Of a stretch of 64,000 nucleotides of DNA, positions 7,469 through 16,102 are shown in pieces. The position numbers and the translations under genes are program-made. Numbering within the stretch: the first letter of the stretch is position 1; each line of letters starts with the position of its first letter. The stretch comes from Chitinophagaceae bacterium (lineage in GTDB: Bacteria; Bacteroidota; Bacteroidia; Chitinophagales; Chitinophagaceae). The notes under the pieces are model-generated. The model worked only from the letters and a program-made list of their open reading frames with translations, ran no database searches and was not told the origin of the DNA. Location: the NCBI GenBank assembly GCA_947447265.1, contig CANFKC010000007.1, positions 62,001 to 126,000 of the forward strand, written 5' to 3'.

Positions 7469-9397
7469 TTAAACCAGGTCGCTGTGCAATTCTTTTACAA
7501 TTGCAAATTCGCGAACGGCTTCAGCTATGGCCTGTGCGTCATATTCGCACTCCCTGTGTAGTTCTTCCGGCTTGCCGTGCTCTACAATACGATCGGGGAT
7601 ACCGAGTATCTTCACATCAGGGGTATAATTATGTGCTGCCATAAACTCCAGTACCGCACTGCCGAAACCGCCAACAACGGTGCCATCTTCTACGGTAATT
7701 ATTTTGTGGTAGCGCTGCGCAATTTCATGCAGCATAGCCTCATCGAGCGGCTTTACGAAACGCATGTCGTAATGCGCCGGGAACAACTCATCTTTCTGAA
7801 GCATTTTGCAGGCTGCCACGGCGAAATTGCCCGGATGGCCAATGGTAAGAATAGCTATTTCCTGACCATCGCAAATTTTGCGACCGGTGCCAATCTCTAT
7901 CTTTTCCATTGGGGTACGCCATTGCGGCATAACGCCCTGTCCGCGCGGATAACGGATAACCATAGGTACATTTAATTCCGGCAACTGGGCTGTATACATC
8001 AGGTTACGTAACTCAGCTTCGTTCATTGGTGCAGATACCACTAGATCGGGTACACACCGCATAAATGAAATGTCATACGCGCCGTGATGTGTAGGTCCGT
8101 CGTCGCCCACCAAACCGGCACGGTCAAGGCAAAATACAACCGGCAGTTTTTGTATGGCCACATCATGTATCACCATGTCGTATGCACGCTGCATAAAGCT
8201 GCTGTAAATGTTGCAGAATACCTTCAGCCCCTGGGTTGCAAGGCCTGCACTGAGTGTTACAGCATGCTGTTCCGCTATGCCAACATCAATAGCACGGTCA
8301 GGCATAGCATCCATCATGAATTTGAGTGATGATCCAGAAGGCATTGCAGGAGTGATGCCCATTATCAGTGGGTTCTTTTCTGCGAGCTCCACTAAAGTAT
8401 GACCGAAGACATCCTGATACTTAGGTGGTTCCGGTACAGTAGGGATCTTCTTATTTATTTTACCGGTTATTTTATCGAAAGTGCCTGGTGCATGCCATAG
8501 GGTCTGGTCTTTTTCGGCCAGTCCGTAGCCTTTACCTTTCACTGTTTTGATGTGTAATAACTTTGGCCCCGGAATATCTTTTAATGACTTCAAAGTCTCC
8601 GTAAGCTTCATGATATTATGGCCATCAACCGGTCCAAAATAACGAAAGCCCAATGCTTCGAAAAGATTACTGCTTTTTGATAACACACCTTTTAAGCCTG
8701 CTTCCACTTTAGATGCCAGTTTCTGAAAATCTTTGGTAGGTAACATGCCCAGCATTTTCCAGACATCGTCGCGGAACCGGTTATATGTTTGTGATGTAGT
8801 GATGTCAGTAAGGTATTCTTTTAGTGCACCCACATTCGGGTCAATGGACATATTGTTGTCATTGAGTATCACCAAAAGATTGGCCCCGCTAACGCCAGCA
8901 TGGTTCAGCGCTTCAAATGGCAAGCCGGCTGTCATAGCGCCATCGCCTATTACAGCAATGTGGCGGCGGAATTCTTCCTTTTTGTATTTGGAAGCGATAG
9001 CCATACCTAAAGCCGCAGAAATTGAGGTCGAGGAGTGCCCGACACCAAAAGCATCGTACTTGCTTTCTGACCGTTTAGGGAAACCGCTCAAACCACCATA
9101 TTTACGGTTGGTATGGAACATTTTACGCCTGCCGGTGAGTATTTTATGGCCATAAGCCTGGTGGCCTACATCCCATACCAGCTGGTCATCTGGTGTATTG
9201 TATATATAGTGTAATGCAACGCTAAGTTCAACTACCCCGAGGCTGGCACCGAAGTGGCCGCCATGCACGCTCACGCAATCAATGATGAACTGCCTTAGCT
9301 CATCACACACCTGCTGCAACTGCATTTTATTTAACTTTCTGAGGTCTTCAGGGGTATCAATTAAACTCAGAAGGGGTCCTGCCGCTATCTCTTCCAT
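7469..9397 (-). CDS. dxs: 1-deoxy-D-xylulose-5-phosphate synthase
   Basis: DXS joins pyruvate and glyceraldehyde 3-phosphate in the first step of the MEP isoprenoid pathway. The 642-residue length is typical. It shows the N-terminal HGGHFGASLG motif, the thiamine diphosphate site GDGAMTAG (residues 151-158) with NDNNMS at 179-184, then the pyrimidine-domain segment DVGIAEQHAVTLSAGLA and the transketolase C-terminal domain with TVEDGTVVGGFGSAV. The other MEP gene in this window, ispF, is 11 kb away. A TATTTTTG element precedes the start. It forms a single-gene unit bounded by hairpin 7416-7440. Confidence 0.97.
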   Translation of the reverse strand: MEEIAAGPLLSLIDTPEDLRKLNKMQLQQVCDELRQFIIDCVSVHGGHFGASLGVVELSVALHYIYNTPDDQLVWDVGHQAYGHKILTGRRKMFHTNRKYGGLSGFPKRSESKYDAFGVGHSSTSISAALGMAIASKYKKEEFRRHIAVIGDGAMTAGLPFEALNHAGVSGANLLVILNDNNMSIDPNVGALKEYLTDITTSQTYNRFRDDVWKMLGMLPTKDFQKLASKVEAGLKGVLSKSSNLFEALGFRYFGPVDGHNIMKLTETLKSLKDIPGPKLLHIKTVKGKGYGLAEKDQTLWHAPGTFDKITGKINKKIPTVPEPPKYQDVFGHTLVELAEKNPLIMGITPAMPSGSSLKFMMDAMPDRAIDVGIAEQHAVTLSAGLATQGLKVFCNIYSSFMQRAYDMVIHDVAIQKLPVVFCLDRAGLVGDDGPTHHGAYDISFMRCVPDLVVSAPMNEAELRNLMYTAQLPELNVPMVIRYPRGQGVMPQWRTPMEKIEIGTGRKICDGQEIAILTIGHPGNFAVAACKMLQKDELFPAHYDMRFVKPLDEAMLHEIAQRYHKIITVEDGTVVGGFGSAVLEFMAAHNYTPDVKILGIPDRIVEHGKPEELHRECEYDAQAIAEAVREFAIVKELHSDLV

Positions 9398-9418
9398 TAA
9401 CTTTGTTTAAATAATCAA

Positions 9419-9426
9419 CAAAAATA
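9419..9426 (-). promoter_or_regulatory. Putative -7 promoter element of dxs
   Basis: The minus strand reads TATTTTTG, matching TAnnTTTG, 22 bases before the dxs ATG, with a TTTG further upstream at shorter than usual spacing. Confidence 0.4.
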
Positions 9427-9715
9427 CTAAAAATTCACCAAATGACTATACCGACAATTAAGGAACAAATTCATCAGGGTATAGAAATAAGCTATTGGTT
9501 GATATTGAAACGGCTGAGCGGAAAGTATATTTTGTAGAGTGACACGGAATTAACCTTAACTAACATTGGCTGAGCGAGCAGGAAATCGCGGGTTCTACAC
9601 CGACCTCAATTAACGAATGAAAATGGGCGCTACTTCTTCGTCCGATTTAGCCCGAGCATAATAATCAGATGATGTGGCCAGCTTAATTTTTACAAAATAT
9701 TCTGTCGTATATCAG

Positions 9716-9758
9716 ATAAACTAAATTGTGTCACCAGCGGGGACATAATTTAGTTTAT
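9716..9758 (-). terminator. Long hairpin downstream of murB
   Basis: A 17-bp stem (9716-9732 with 9742-9758) with a single G-U wobble closes a 9-base loop, about 27 bases past the murB stop. The arms are AT-rich. It probably terminates or protects murB mRNA. Confidence 0.55.
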
Positions 9759-9784
9759 ATTTCATGCTTAATAAGCGAATGCCA

Positions 9785-10783
9785 TTACCAAACCTGCACC
9801 TCCCTCTCCAGTTCTATACCAAACCTATCCTTCACCGATGCTACTATTTCGCCAGATAGTTTCCAGATCTCGTCACCAGCTGCGCCACCGTAATTGACCA
9901 GTACCAGTGCCTGGCGGGCATGCACGCCGCAGTCGCCATGGCGGTAACCTTTCCAGCCACATTGTTCTATAAGCCAGCCGGCAGGCACCTTTACAATGGT
10001 TTCCGTTACCGGATAATGCGGCATTGCAGGGTGTTCCAGTTTTAATTGCTGGTATTGGGTAAGCGGTATTTCGGGATTCTTAAAAAAGCTGCCTGCGTTA
10101 CCAATTTCTTTCGGGTCGGGTAATTTGCTGCTGCGGATATTAATTACAGCCTGTGCTATTGACTGGATGGAGGGCGTAGTGACGCCCATCTTATTCAGCT
10201 CCTCTTCAATTGCACCGTAACTGGTATTCAAAACAGGGTGTTTACCTAACTTAAAGACAACTGATGTAACAAACACCTTGCCTTTTAATTCGTGCTTAAA
10301 AATGCTGTCACGATAGCCAAATTTACAGTCGGCATTATCGTAAGTAACCAATTTTTTTTCCTGCCAGTGCCAGCATACAACGCTATCAATAATATCTTTC
10401 ACCTCAACGCCATAGGCACCAATATTCTGGATAGGGGATGCGCCTACAGTACCCGGTATGAGTGCCAGGTTTTCAATACCGCTTAGGTCGTTATTAACGG
10501 CAAACATTACCAGTTCGTGCCACACTTCGCCGGATGCTACATTCAGCCAAACGTGGTTATCGTCTTCTTTTACAACGTTCAGCCCTTTTAAGCGGTTCAG
10601 AATAATAAGACCTTCAACAGGCCTGGTAAGCAGAATATTACTGCCCCCACCAAGTACATGCACTGGTGCTGCGTAATCTGACAGTTCTGCCAACTGTTCT
10701 ATATCATCTACCTCGGTAAAATCTGCCACAGGCAGATCTATACCAAACGTATTGTATGGCTTTAATGAAACTTTATGCTTCAA
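9785..10783 (-). CDS. murB: UDP-N-acetylenolpyruvoylglucosamine reductase
   Basis: MurB reduces the enolpyruvyl group of UDP-GlcNAc-enolpyruvate to make UDP-MurNAc for peptidoglycan. The 332-residue product starts with the FAD-binding motif YNTFGI and continues with VHVLGGGSNILL, IENLALIPGTVGASPIQNIGAYGVE, the substrate-site FGYRDSIF and GSFFKNPEI. The length and the tyrosine-bearing YRDS loop are those of type I (E. coli-like) MurB. It is not in a dcw-type cluster here, being flanked by dxs and gpmI with clear gaps and hairpins. Confidence 0.96.
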   Translation of the reverse strand: MKHKVSLKPYNTFGIDLPVADFTEVDDIEQLAELSDYAAPVHVLGGGSNILLTRPVEGLIILNRLKGLNVVKEDDNHVWLNVASGEVWHELVMFAVNNDLSGIENLALIPGTVGASPIQNIGAYGVEVKDIIDSVVCWHWQEKKLVTYDNADCKFGYRDSIFKHELKGKVFVTSVVFKLGKHPVLNTSYGAIEEELNKMGVTTPSIQSIAQAVINIRSSKLPDPKEIGNAGSFFKNPEIPLTQYQQLKLEHPAMPHYPVTETIVKVPAGWLIEQCGWKGYRHGDCGVHARQALVLVNYGGAAGDEIWKLSGEIVASVKDRFGIELEREVQVW

Positions 10784-10899
10784 TGGTTAAATATTAATTG
10801 TAAATGGTAGATAGTTTTCCGAAACGCTTCGGGATTTCAAAATGTTATTGTCAACAGCGGCTGGATATCAAACCAACCTCCACAGTTCAAGTGAAAAAT

Positions 10900-10996
10900 A
10901 TGCCATCCTTTCAGGGTTTAGCACATGGTTCTCAATTATTTTCTAGAATAATGTCACCCTTTCAGGGTTCTATCTAAACCTCGAAGAGGTGACATT
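10900..10996. repeat. Cluster of three CCTTTCAGGGTT-type repeat units
   Basis: Two units in one orientation (10900-10920 and about 10950-10970, cores CCTTTCAGGGTT) and one inverted unit (about 10978-10996, CCTCGAAGAGGTGACATT) lie between murB and gpmI. AATGTCACC at 10950-10958 and GGTGACATT at 10988-10996 form perfect inverted arms. Such units recur between genes in Bacteroidota. Confidence 0.6.
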
Positions 10997-11076
10997 ACTG
11001 TAGTATCAGAACAAATCGTATTTTTTAGATCCCGAAAGGGGGTATGTTTTCTGATAGCAGGAGTAAAAAACGGCTA

Positions 11077-12600
11077 TTAAATCAGCACGTTACCGGTCAT
11101 TTCAGCCGGGATGTTCAAGCCCATATATTTCAATATTGTTGGTGCCAGGTCGCCAAGTTTACCGGGCTTTACGGGGCCAGTAAAATCGTTAGATATAATA
11201 AAGAAAGGCACCGGGTTAAGCGTATGTGCTGTGTTGGGTGTGCCATCTTCGTTAATAATATAGTCAGCATTACCATGGTCGGCCGTAAGGAAGATAGCAT
11301 AGCCGCTTGCTAATGCTACCGGGGTAATTTTAGCAACACATGCATCGACAGTTTCAACAGCTTTTACCACTGCATCCCAAACGCCGGTATGGCCAACCAT
11401 ATCAGCATTGGCAAAATTGAGGCAAATGAAATCGGCGCTTTGCGCGGCTATTTCAGGCAATATAGCTTCCGTAAGGTCATTGGCACTCATTTCCGGTTTC
11501 ATGTCGTAAGTAGCCACGTCGCGCGGAGAAGGTTTCATAATACGCCTTTCGCCGGTAAATGGTTGCTCCCTGCCACCGGAAAAAAAGAAGGTAACGTGTG
11601 GGTATTTCTCTGTTTCTGCAATGCGTATCTGCGTCTTACCATTGTCTTGCAACACTTCGCCAAGCGTTTTGGTAAGGTCACTGTTTTCAAATATTACGCC
11701 TACATTTTTGTAACTCTTATCGTATTCCGTCATGGTTACATAGTGTAGCGCAATCGGGTGCATGTTCTGTTCGTGGACAGCCTGCTGGGTCAATGCTATG
11801 GTAATTTCGCGGCAACGGTCGGTGCGGAAATTGAAGCATACCACAACATCGCCTTCTTTTATTAATGCCAGCGGATTGCCTGATGCATCGCAGCCAATGA
11901 TCGGCTTAATAAATTCGTCGGTAATATCCTGTTCGTAAGATGTTTTTATTGCGCCTAATATGTCAGTAGTGTGCACGCCTATACCCTGAGTAAGACCATC
12001 ATAGGCTACTTTAACACGCTCCCAGCGTTTATCACGGTCCATTGCATAAAAACGACCGGTTGCTGAGGCCAGCTTGGCACCTGTCTTCTGGGTATGCTCA
12101 TATAGTTCTTCAATAAAAGCCAGGCCACTCTTCGGGTCTGTGTCCCTGCCATCGGTGAACGCATGAACAGCTACATCAGGTATATTATTCTTTTGGGCAA
12201 GGCTACACAAAGCCTTTACATGATCGATATGCGAATGCACACCGCCATTACTCACCAAGCCCATAAAATGGAGGGTTTTACCAGCTTTCTTTGCCTCGTC
12301 AAATGCTGCAGTAAGAGTTGGGTTACTTTCCAGCTCCCCGCCCATAATGGCTACGTTAATCCGTTGTAATTCCTGATACACGATGCGGCCGGCGCCAATA
12401 TTCAGGTGCCCTACCTCTGAGTTCCCCATTTGTCCTTCGGGTAAGCCTACAGCTTCGCCGCACGTTATTAATTCTGTATTGGGGTATTTGCTGTATAACG
12501 ACTTTACAAAAGGCACGTTGGCATTGGCAATTGCGTCAGACGATGGCACTTTTCCATGGCCCCAGCCATCCATAATAATGAGCATTACTTTCTTTGACAT
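11077..12600 (-). CDS. gpmI: 2,3-bisphosphoglycerate-independent phosphoglycerate mutase
   Basis: GpmI interconverts 3- and 2-phosphoglycerate using two metal ions and a phosphoserine. The N-terminal metal motif is MLIIMDGWG, the catalytic serine is in MGNSEVGHLNIGAGR, the substrate loop is AFTDGRDTDP, and the second metal site includes FNFANADMVGHTG and TADHGNADYI. I place the start at the ATG at 12600 (507 residues, MSKKVMLIIMDG): an upstream in-frame start at 12618 lies in front of a TACTTTTG promoter element that would then be inside the gene. The distance from promoter element to ATG is only 4 bases, so the transcript may be nearly leaderless. Confidence 0.95.
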   Translation of the reverse strand: MSKKVMLIIMDGWGHGKVPSSDAIANANVPFVKSLYSKYPNTELITCGEAVGLPEGQMGNSEVGHLNIGAGRIVYQELQRINVAIMGGELESNPTLTAAFDEAKKAGKTLHFMGLVSNGGVHSHIDHVKALCSLAQKNNIPDVAVHAFTDGRDTDPKSGLAFIEELYEHTQKTGAKLASATGRFYAMDRDKRWERVKVAYDGLTQGIGVHTTDILGAIKTSYEQDITDEFIKPIIGCDASGNPLALIKEGDVVVCFNFRTDRCREITIALTQQAVHEQNMHPIALHYVTMTEYDKSYKNVGVIFENSDLTKTLGEVLQDNGKTQIRIAETEKYPHVTFFFSGGREQPFTGERRIMKPSPRDVATYDMKPEMSANDLTEAILPEIAAQSADFICLNFANADMVGHTGVWDAVVKAVETVDACVAKITPVALASGYAIFLTADHGNADYIINEDGTPNTAHTLNPVPFFIISNDFTGPVKPGKLGDLAPTILKYMGLNIPAEMTGNVLI

Positions 12601-12604
12601 GGTG

Positions 12605-12612
12605 CAAAAGTA
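12605..12612 (-). promoter_or_regulatory. Putative -7 promoter element of gpmI
   Basis: The minus strand reads TACTTTTG, matching TAnnTTTG, and ends only 4 bases before the chosen ATG at 12600. It argues against translation starting at 12618. Confidence 0.5.
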
Positions 12613-12669
12613 AGCCAAATCTTTTTAGCAGTAAATGACCAAGGATATAACAAATGGCAATTTTTCCGG

Positions 12670-13638
12670 CTAACTGATGGGTAAAACTATTTCAAAAACA
12701 GCGCCTGTCGGGTGATTGTCGGTGACCGTAATACGGCCTTTGTGCTGCTTTACTACTTTATGTACGAGGTATAAGCCGATGCCGGTGCCCTTCGACTTCC
12801 GGCTTTCTTCATTGCCAACCCGGTAAAACTTATTGAATATTTTCTTCTTTTCATCGTCGGGTATACCCTGGCCCTCGTCAATTACCTGTATAAGGGCTGT
12901 TTTGTCGTTGCGCGTGAGCCTGACGAGTATAGGCGTGTCAGCGGGCGTGTATTTAATTGCATTTTCCAGCAAATTGTTCAGTACTATCTGCATCATTACC
13001 ATGTCGCCCTTCATGTGGCAACCTGCGGCAATGTCATCTTCAAAGCGTTGGGGGTATCTTGCTGCGTATTGTTCCACTACCTGTTCCGTCATTTCAGAAA
13101 GGTTGAATGGTTCACTGGTAGGTTTGTATTGCCGGCCATCTATCTGCGAAGCGAAAAGAACATTGTTGCAAAGGTCGTTGAGGCGGTTGGCTTCTTTAAT
13201 ACAACGCTCTATAAGTACTGTTTTTTTATTTTCATCAAGCTTGTGCCGCTCCAGGGTTTGCAGGTTGAGTTTCATTGCTGCTATCGGCGATTTCAGTTCG
13301 TGCGTTACGGAGAGCATAAAATTGTTTTGCTGGCGCGATAGTATGATGCGGCGGCGAAAAGATGTGTAGACAATAGATGCGCCAATAAGTATCACAATAA
13401 GGAAAGCACTGCCTTCCCCTATATACTGGTAGGTTCTTTTTTCCAGATTGGTTTGCAGCAATTCGTGTTCTATATGGTACTCATAAGGTGCGCGGGCGCT
13501 ATCTATCCTGCTTTTAAGGGTAAGTACCTCCTGTGCATATATTCTTCCGCTCTGTTTTTGCAGGCTATATTCCCAAAAGCCAAGTGCAACTACAATATAA
13601 CCAAGCAGCAATAAATATAATGAGGTAAAAACACGCAT
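12670..13638 (-). CDS. Orphan membrane sensor histidine kinase
   Basis: The 322-residue protein has two membrane helices (about residues 4-24 and 73-93) enclosing a short periplasmic domain of about 50 residues. A HisKA domain follows with the phospho-accepting H113 in SVTHELKSP, then a HATPase domain with N box NNLLENAIKYTP, G1 DEGQGIP, F box KFYRVG and G2 GTGIGLYLVHKV. It should autophosphorylate in response to an envelope signal and pass phosphate to a response regulator. No response regulator lies beside it in this window, so its partner is elsewhere. Family members in Bacteroidota often sit next to an OmpR-type regulator, which is missing here. Confidence 0.92.
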   Translation of the reverse strand: MRVFTSLYLLLLGYIVVALGFWEYSLQKQSGRIYAQEVLTLKSRIDSARAPYEYHIEHELLQTNLEKRTYQYIGEGSAFLIVILIGASIVYTSFRRRIILSRQQNNFMLSVTHELKSPIAAMKLNLQTLERHKLDENKKTVLIERCIKEANRLNDLCNNVLFASQIDGRQYKPTSEPFNLSEMTEQVVEQYAARYPQRFEDDIAAGCHMKGDMVMMQIVLNNLLENAIKYTPADTPILVRLTRNDKTALIQVIDEGQGIPDDEKKKIFNKFYRVGNEESRKSKGTGIGLYLVHKVVKQHKGRITVTDNHPTGAVFEIVLPIS

Positions 13639-13799
13639 AGCGGTTAAAATGTAAAAGCAAATTACGAAAATGTATGTTCAAGAATACAAGCGGCAAAAAA
13701 GCAGCAACTATCTCCTGCTACGCAGAAAACGAATTTCTGTAAACCAGAGGCTCGAAAAAACACTCCAATAAACCGGGTATTTTATTTTTTTACTTTTAC

Positions 13800-14294
13800 T
13801 TATTGATGTTTTATATAGCCTTGGCCGAATTTTTCAACCCTCATGCCCACATGCAAAACCTCAGGTAGGGGATTTACACGCATATTCTGTTCCAGCGCTA
13901 TCTCGTATGTGCCTTTTCTGTTGAACTTAACGGAATCGCCAAGTGCCAATACAACACGTTCTTCATAAATTGTACCAAAACCACGCCCCAGCCATTTGCC
14001 GCCGGGTTCTGCGAGCACCACATTTACCCGCTCTTTTTTAATAATGCTATCGCCGGGGGACTTTATATATAACCACATCCATAAATTACTATACGGATAG
14101 GCCTGCGAATGCTGAATAATAAAAGATGTCTGGTAGCGCGATGCAGTATCAGTTATTTCAAACTTAAATATTGGTCTGAAATTGCTATTCCATTCATTTT
14201 TAGGAACTGCTTCCTGCTTCTGATAATAGGGCGAAGGCAGGCAACCACTAACAAGGCAGCATAAAATAAATAAAGACAGTAGTATACGAAACAT
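13800..14294 (-). CDS. gldH: Gliding motility lipoprotein GldH
   Basis: The 164-residue product begins with a lipoprotein signal (LFILCCLVSGC, cleavage before Cys18). The mature part has the GldH pattern: W-N-S-N...FKFEITD, YPYSNLWMWLYIKSPGD, then LAEPGGKWLGRGFGTIYEERV and the C-terminal EQNMRVNPLPEVLHVGMRVEKFG. GldH is a Bacteroidota lipoprotein required for gliding in Flavobacterium johnsoniae and linked to the type IX secretion machinery. It is a single gene here, away from other gld genes. It fits with the T9SS cargo proteins found in this window. Confidence 0.88.
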   Translation of the reverse strand: MFRILLSLFILCCLVSGCLPSPYYQKQEAVPKNEWNSNFRPIFKFEITDTASRYQTSFIIQHSQAYPYSNLWMWLYIKSPGDSIIKKERVNVVLAEPGGKWLGRGFGTIYEERVVLALGDSVKFNRKGTYEIALEQNMRVNPLPEVLHVGMRVEKFGQGYIKHQ

Positions 14295-14699
14295 GTAAAT
14301 TGCTATTCGAAAAACGTAAACAAAACAATTAAGGATGTCCGGCTATAAAATAGCCGGCATCCGGCAACAAAGATAATAGTAATAAAATCAATCAACTGCA
14401 CCTCTTCAAAAGAAGATTGACGGTACCCGAGCTGCCAAATCGCAGAAATGGCCATCCAAACCTCAAAAATGCCCCGACAATATTAGCGTTTCTTTTTGTC
14501 GAAAATTTTTACTTTTGAATGAGACGGACCAATAAAAATTGATTTACGGAAAAATAAATACTATTCGCCGTTAAACCCTCCTTTATCAGTTAAATCAATA
14601 GAGGTATAAACATCAATTTTTTTGCTACGCTTACCTTTGCCCTGCCTTTTGATATTGCTATTTAGAACAAATGCTTAAAAACTGCCGATAAACAGGGCC
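14295..14699. other. Intergenic region between gldH and the efflux operon
   Basis: These 405 bases lie between divergent genes. Apart from the TACCTTTG element near 14632 I see no gene, no strong hairpin and no recognisable repressor site. Confidence 0.45.
14632..14639 (+). promoter_or_regulatory. Putative -7 promoter element of the RND efflux operon
   Basis: TACCTTTG matches TAnnTTTG and lies 60 bases before the ATG of the TolC-family gene. Confidence 0.45.
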
Positions 14700-16046
14700 A
14701 TGTTACACCGTACCATCACCGCACTTTTCACCTTCTTACTATATGTACCTTTAATAAACGCCCAGGAACCGCTCAACGGGAACGCTGTTACAACAGTACA
14801 AACCCTTACCCTGCAAGATTGTATTGATTTTGCAATGAAGAACCAGCCAGCAGTTAACCAGGCTTATATTGATAAGGCAATTGCCCACGATAACCAGGCT
14901 ATAGCTATAGGGTCATGGTTGCCCCAGGTGGTTGGTAATGCTAACTACGTGCACTATTTACAGCTGCCAACTTCTTTTTTGCGTACCAATGGTACGTTAA
15001 CTCCGGTAAAGACAGGCGTTAACTACACTTCCTTACCGCAACTTACCGTTAACCAGAATTTATTTAATAATGACGCATTGCTGGCAGGCCGGATAGCAAA
15101 GCTATACATGAGCGCCGCTGACGAAAACATTAATACAACAAAAGTAAACCTAGTCGTTGATGTGAGTAAGGCGTTTTATGATGTGTTGCTTTCAACCGAA
15201 CGCATAAATGTGTATAAGGAAGACACCGCACGGCTTATAAAAAATCAAAAAGATGCCTACTACCGTTACCAAAGTGGCATTGCGGATAAGGTGGACTATA
15301 AACAAGCAACAATTTCGCTCAATAACGCGCTTTCACAGTTAAAAACAGCGAACGAGCAGTTGGCCGGCAAGTATGCTTACCTCAAACAATTATTGGGCGC
15401 TCCTGCTGAACAGGCAATAGCCGTTAGATTTGATACCGCCCAAATGCTGCAGAACATTTATACTGACACGCTGGAGGCTTTGCATATTGAAAAGCGACCT
15501 GAATACCGCACGCTGGAAATTATGAAGGACATTCAGCACCAAACAACAAGATATTACAGGCTTGGGGTAGTGCCTTCGGTATCAGCTTTCTACAACTATA
15601 ACTATCAGTTCCAAAGCAACAGCAATGCTGACCTCTATTCGGCTGCTTACCCTAATTCACTGCTTGGGGTGCAATTAAGTGTGCCTATTTTTTCAGGGTT
15701 AAAGCGACATAATAATGTGCATAAAGCGCAGTTGCAGGAAGATAGGGTAGACTGGGATGAAATAAACCTGAAACTCAATATTAATACGCAATACCAGCAA
15801 GCGCTGGCGGGTTATAAAAGTAACCTGTACGCCTTACGCGCGCAGGCTGAAAACGAGGCTATGGCGCGGGAAGTTTACAATGTAGTGAAGCTGCAATATT
15901 CTGAAGGGATAAAGGCTTATCTGGATGTGATCATAGCGGAATCGGATTTGCAGACATCAGAGATAAATTACCTGAACGCATTGTTTCAGGTACTGGAAAG
16001 TAAACTAGAATTTGAAAAGGCAAAAGGCGATATAGCCGTGCCATAA
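14700..16046 (+). CDS. TolC-family outer membrane efflux protein
   Basis: This 448-residue protein has a signal peptide (ITALFTFLLYVPLINAQ) and the two repeated coiled-coil OEP domains of TolC-type channels, including LTLQDCIDFAMKNQPAVNQA at the start, YNVVKLQYSEGIKAYLDVIIAE near the end and ALFQVLESKLEFEKAKG at the C-terminus. It would form the trimeric outer-membrane exit duct of a tripartite pump. It is the first gene of a three-gene operon with a periplasmic adaptor and an RND pump. Unlike the E. coli arrangement, the channel gene comes first, which is frequent in Bacteroidota. Confidence 0.92.
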   Translation: MLHRTITALFTFLLYVPLINAQEPLNGNAVTTVQTLTLQDCIDFAMKNQPAVNQAYIDKAIAHDNQAIAIGSWLPQVVGNANYVHYLQLPTSFLRTNGTLTPVKTGVNYTSLPQLTVNQNLFNNDALLAGRIAKLYMSAADENINTTKVNLVVDVSKAFYDVLLSTERINVYKEDTARLIKNQKDAYYRYQSGIADKVDYKQATISLNNALSQLKTANEQLAGKYAYLKQLLGAPAEQAIAVRFDTAQMLQNIYTDTLEALHIEKRPEYRTLEIMKDIQHQTTRYYRLGVVPSVSAFYNYNYQFQSNSNADLYSAAYPNSLLGVQLSVPIFSGLKRHNNVHKAQLQEDRVDWDEINLKLNINTQYQQALAGYKSNLYALRAQAENEAMAREVYNVVKLQYSEGIKAYLDVIIAESDLQTSEINYLNALFQVLESKLEFEKAKGDIAVP

Positions 16047-16102
16047 ATTGCCCGCCACCACCACCGAAAACATTATTTACATTAGTATAAATAACAGCAT
16101 AA

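Larger units (their letters stand above)
9398..9784. other. Intergenic region between murB and dxs
   Basis: These 387 bases hold the dxs promoter element near 9419 and the murB hairpin at 9716-9758. Between them I see only a 31-codon reading frame starting at 9442, without similarity I recognise, and no RNA gene. Confidence 0.5.

Noticed and set aside
9442-9537. 31-codon frame between murB and dxs, possible small protein
   Set aside because: Too short, no ribosome-binding or promoter signal tied to it and no similarity I recognise.
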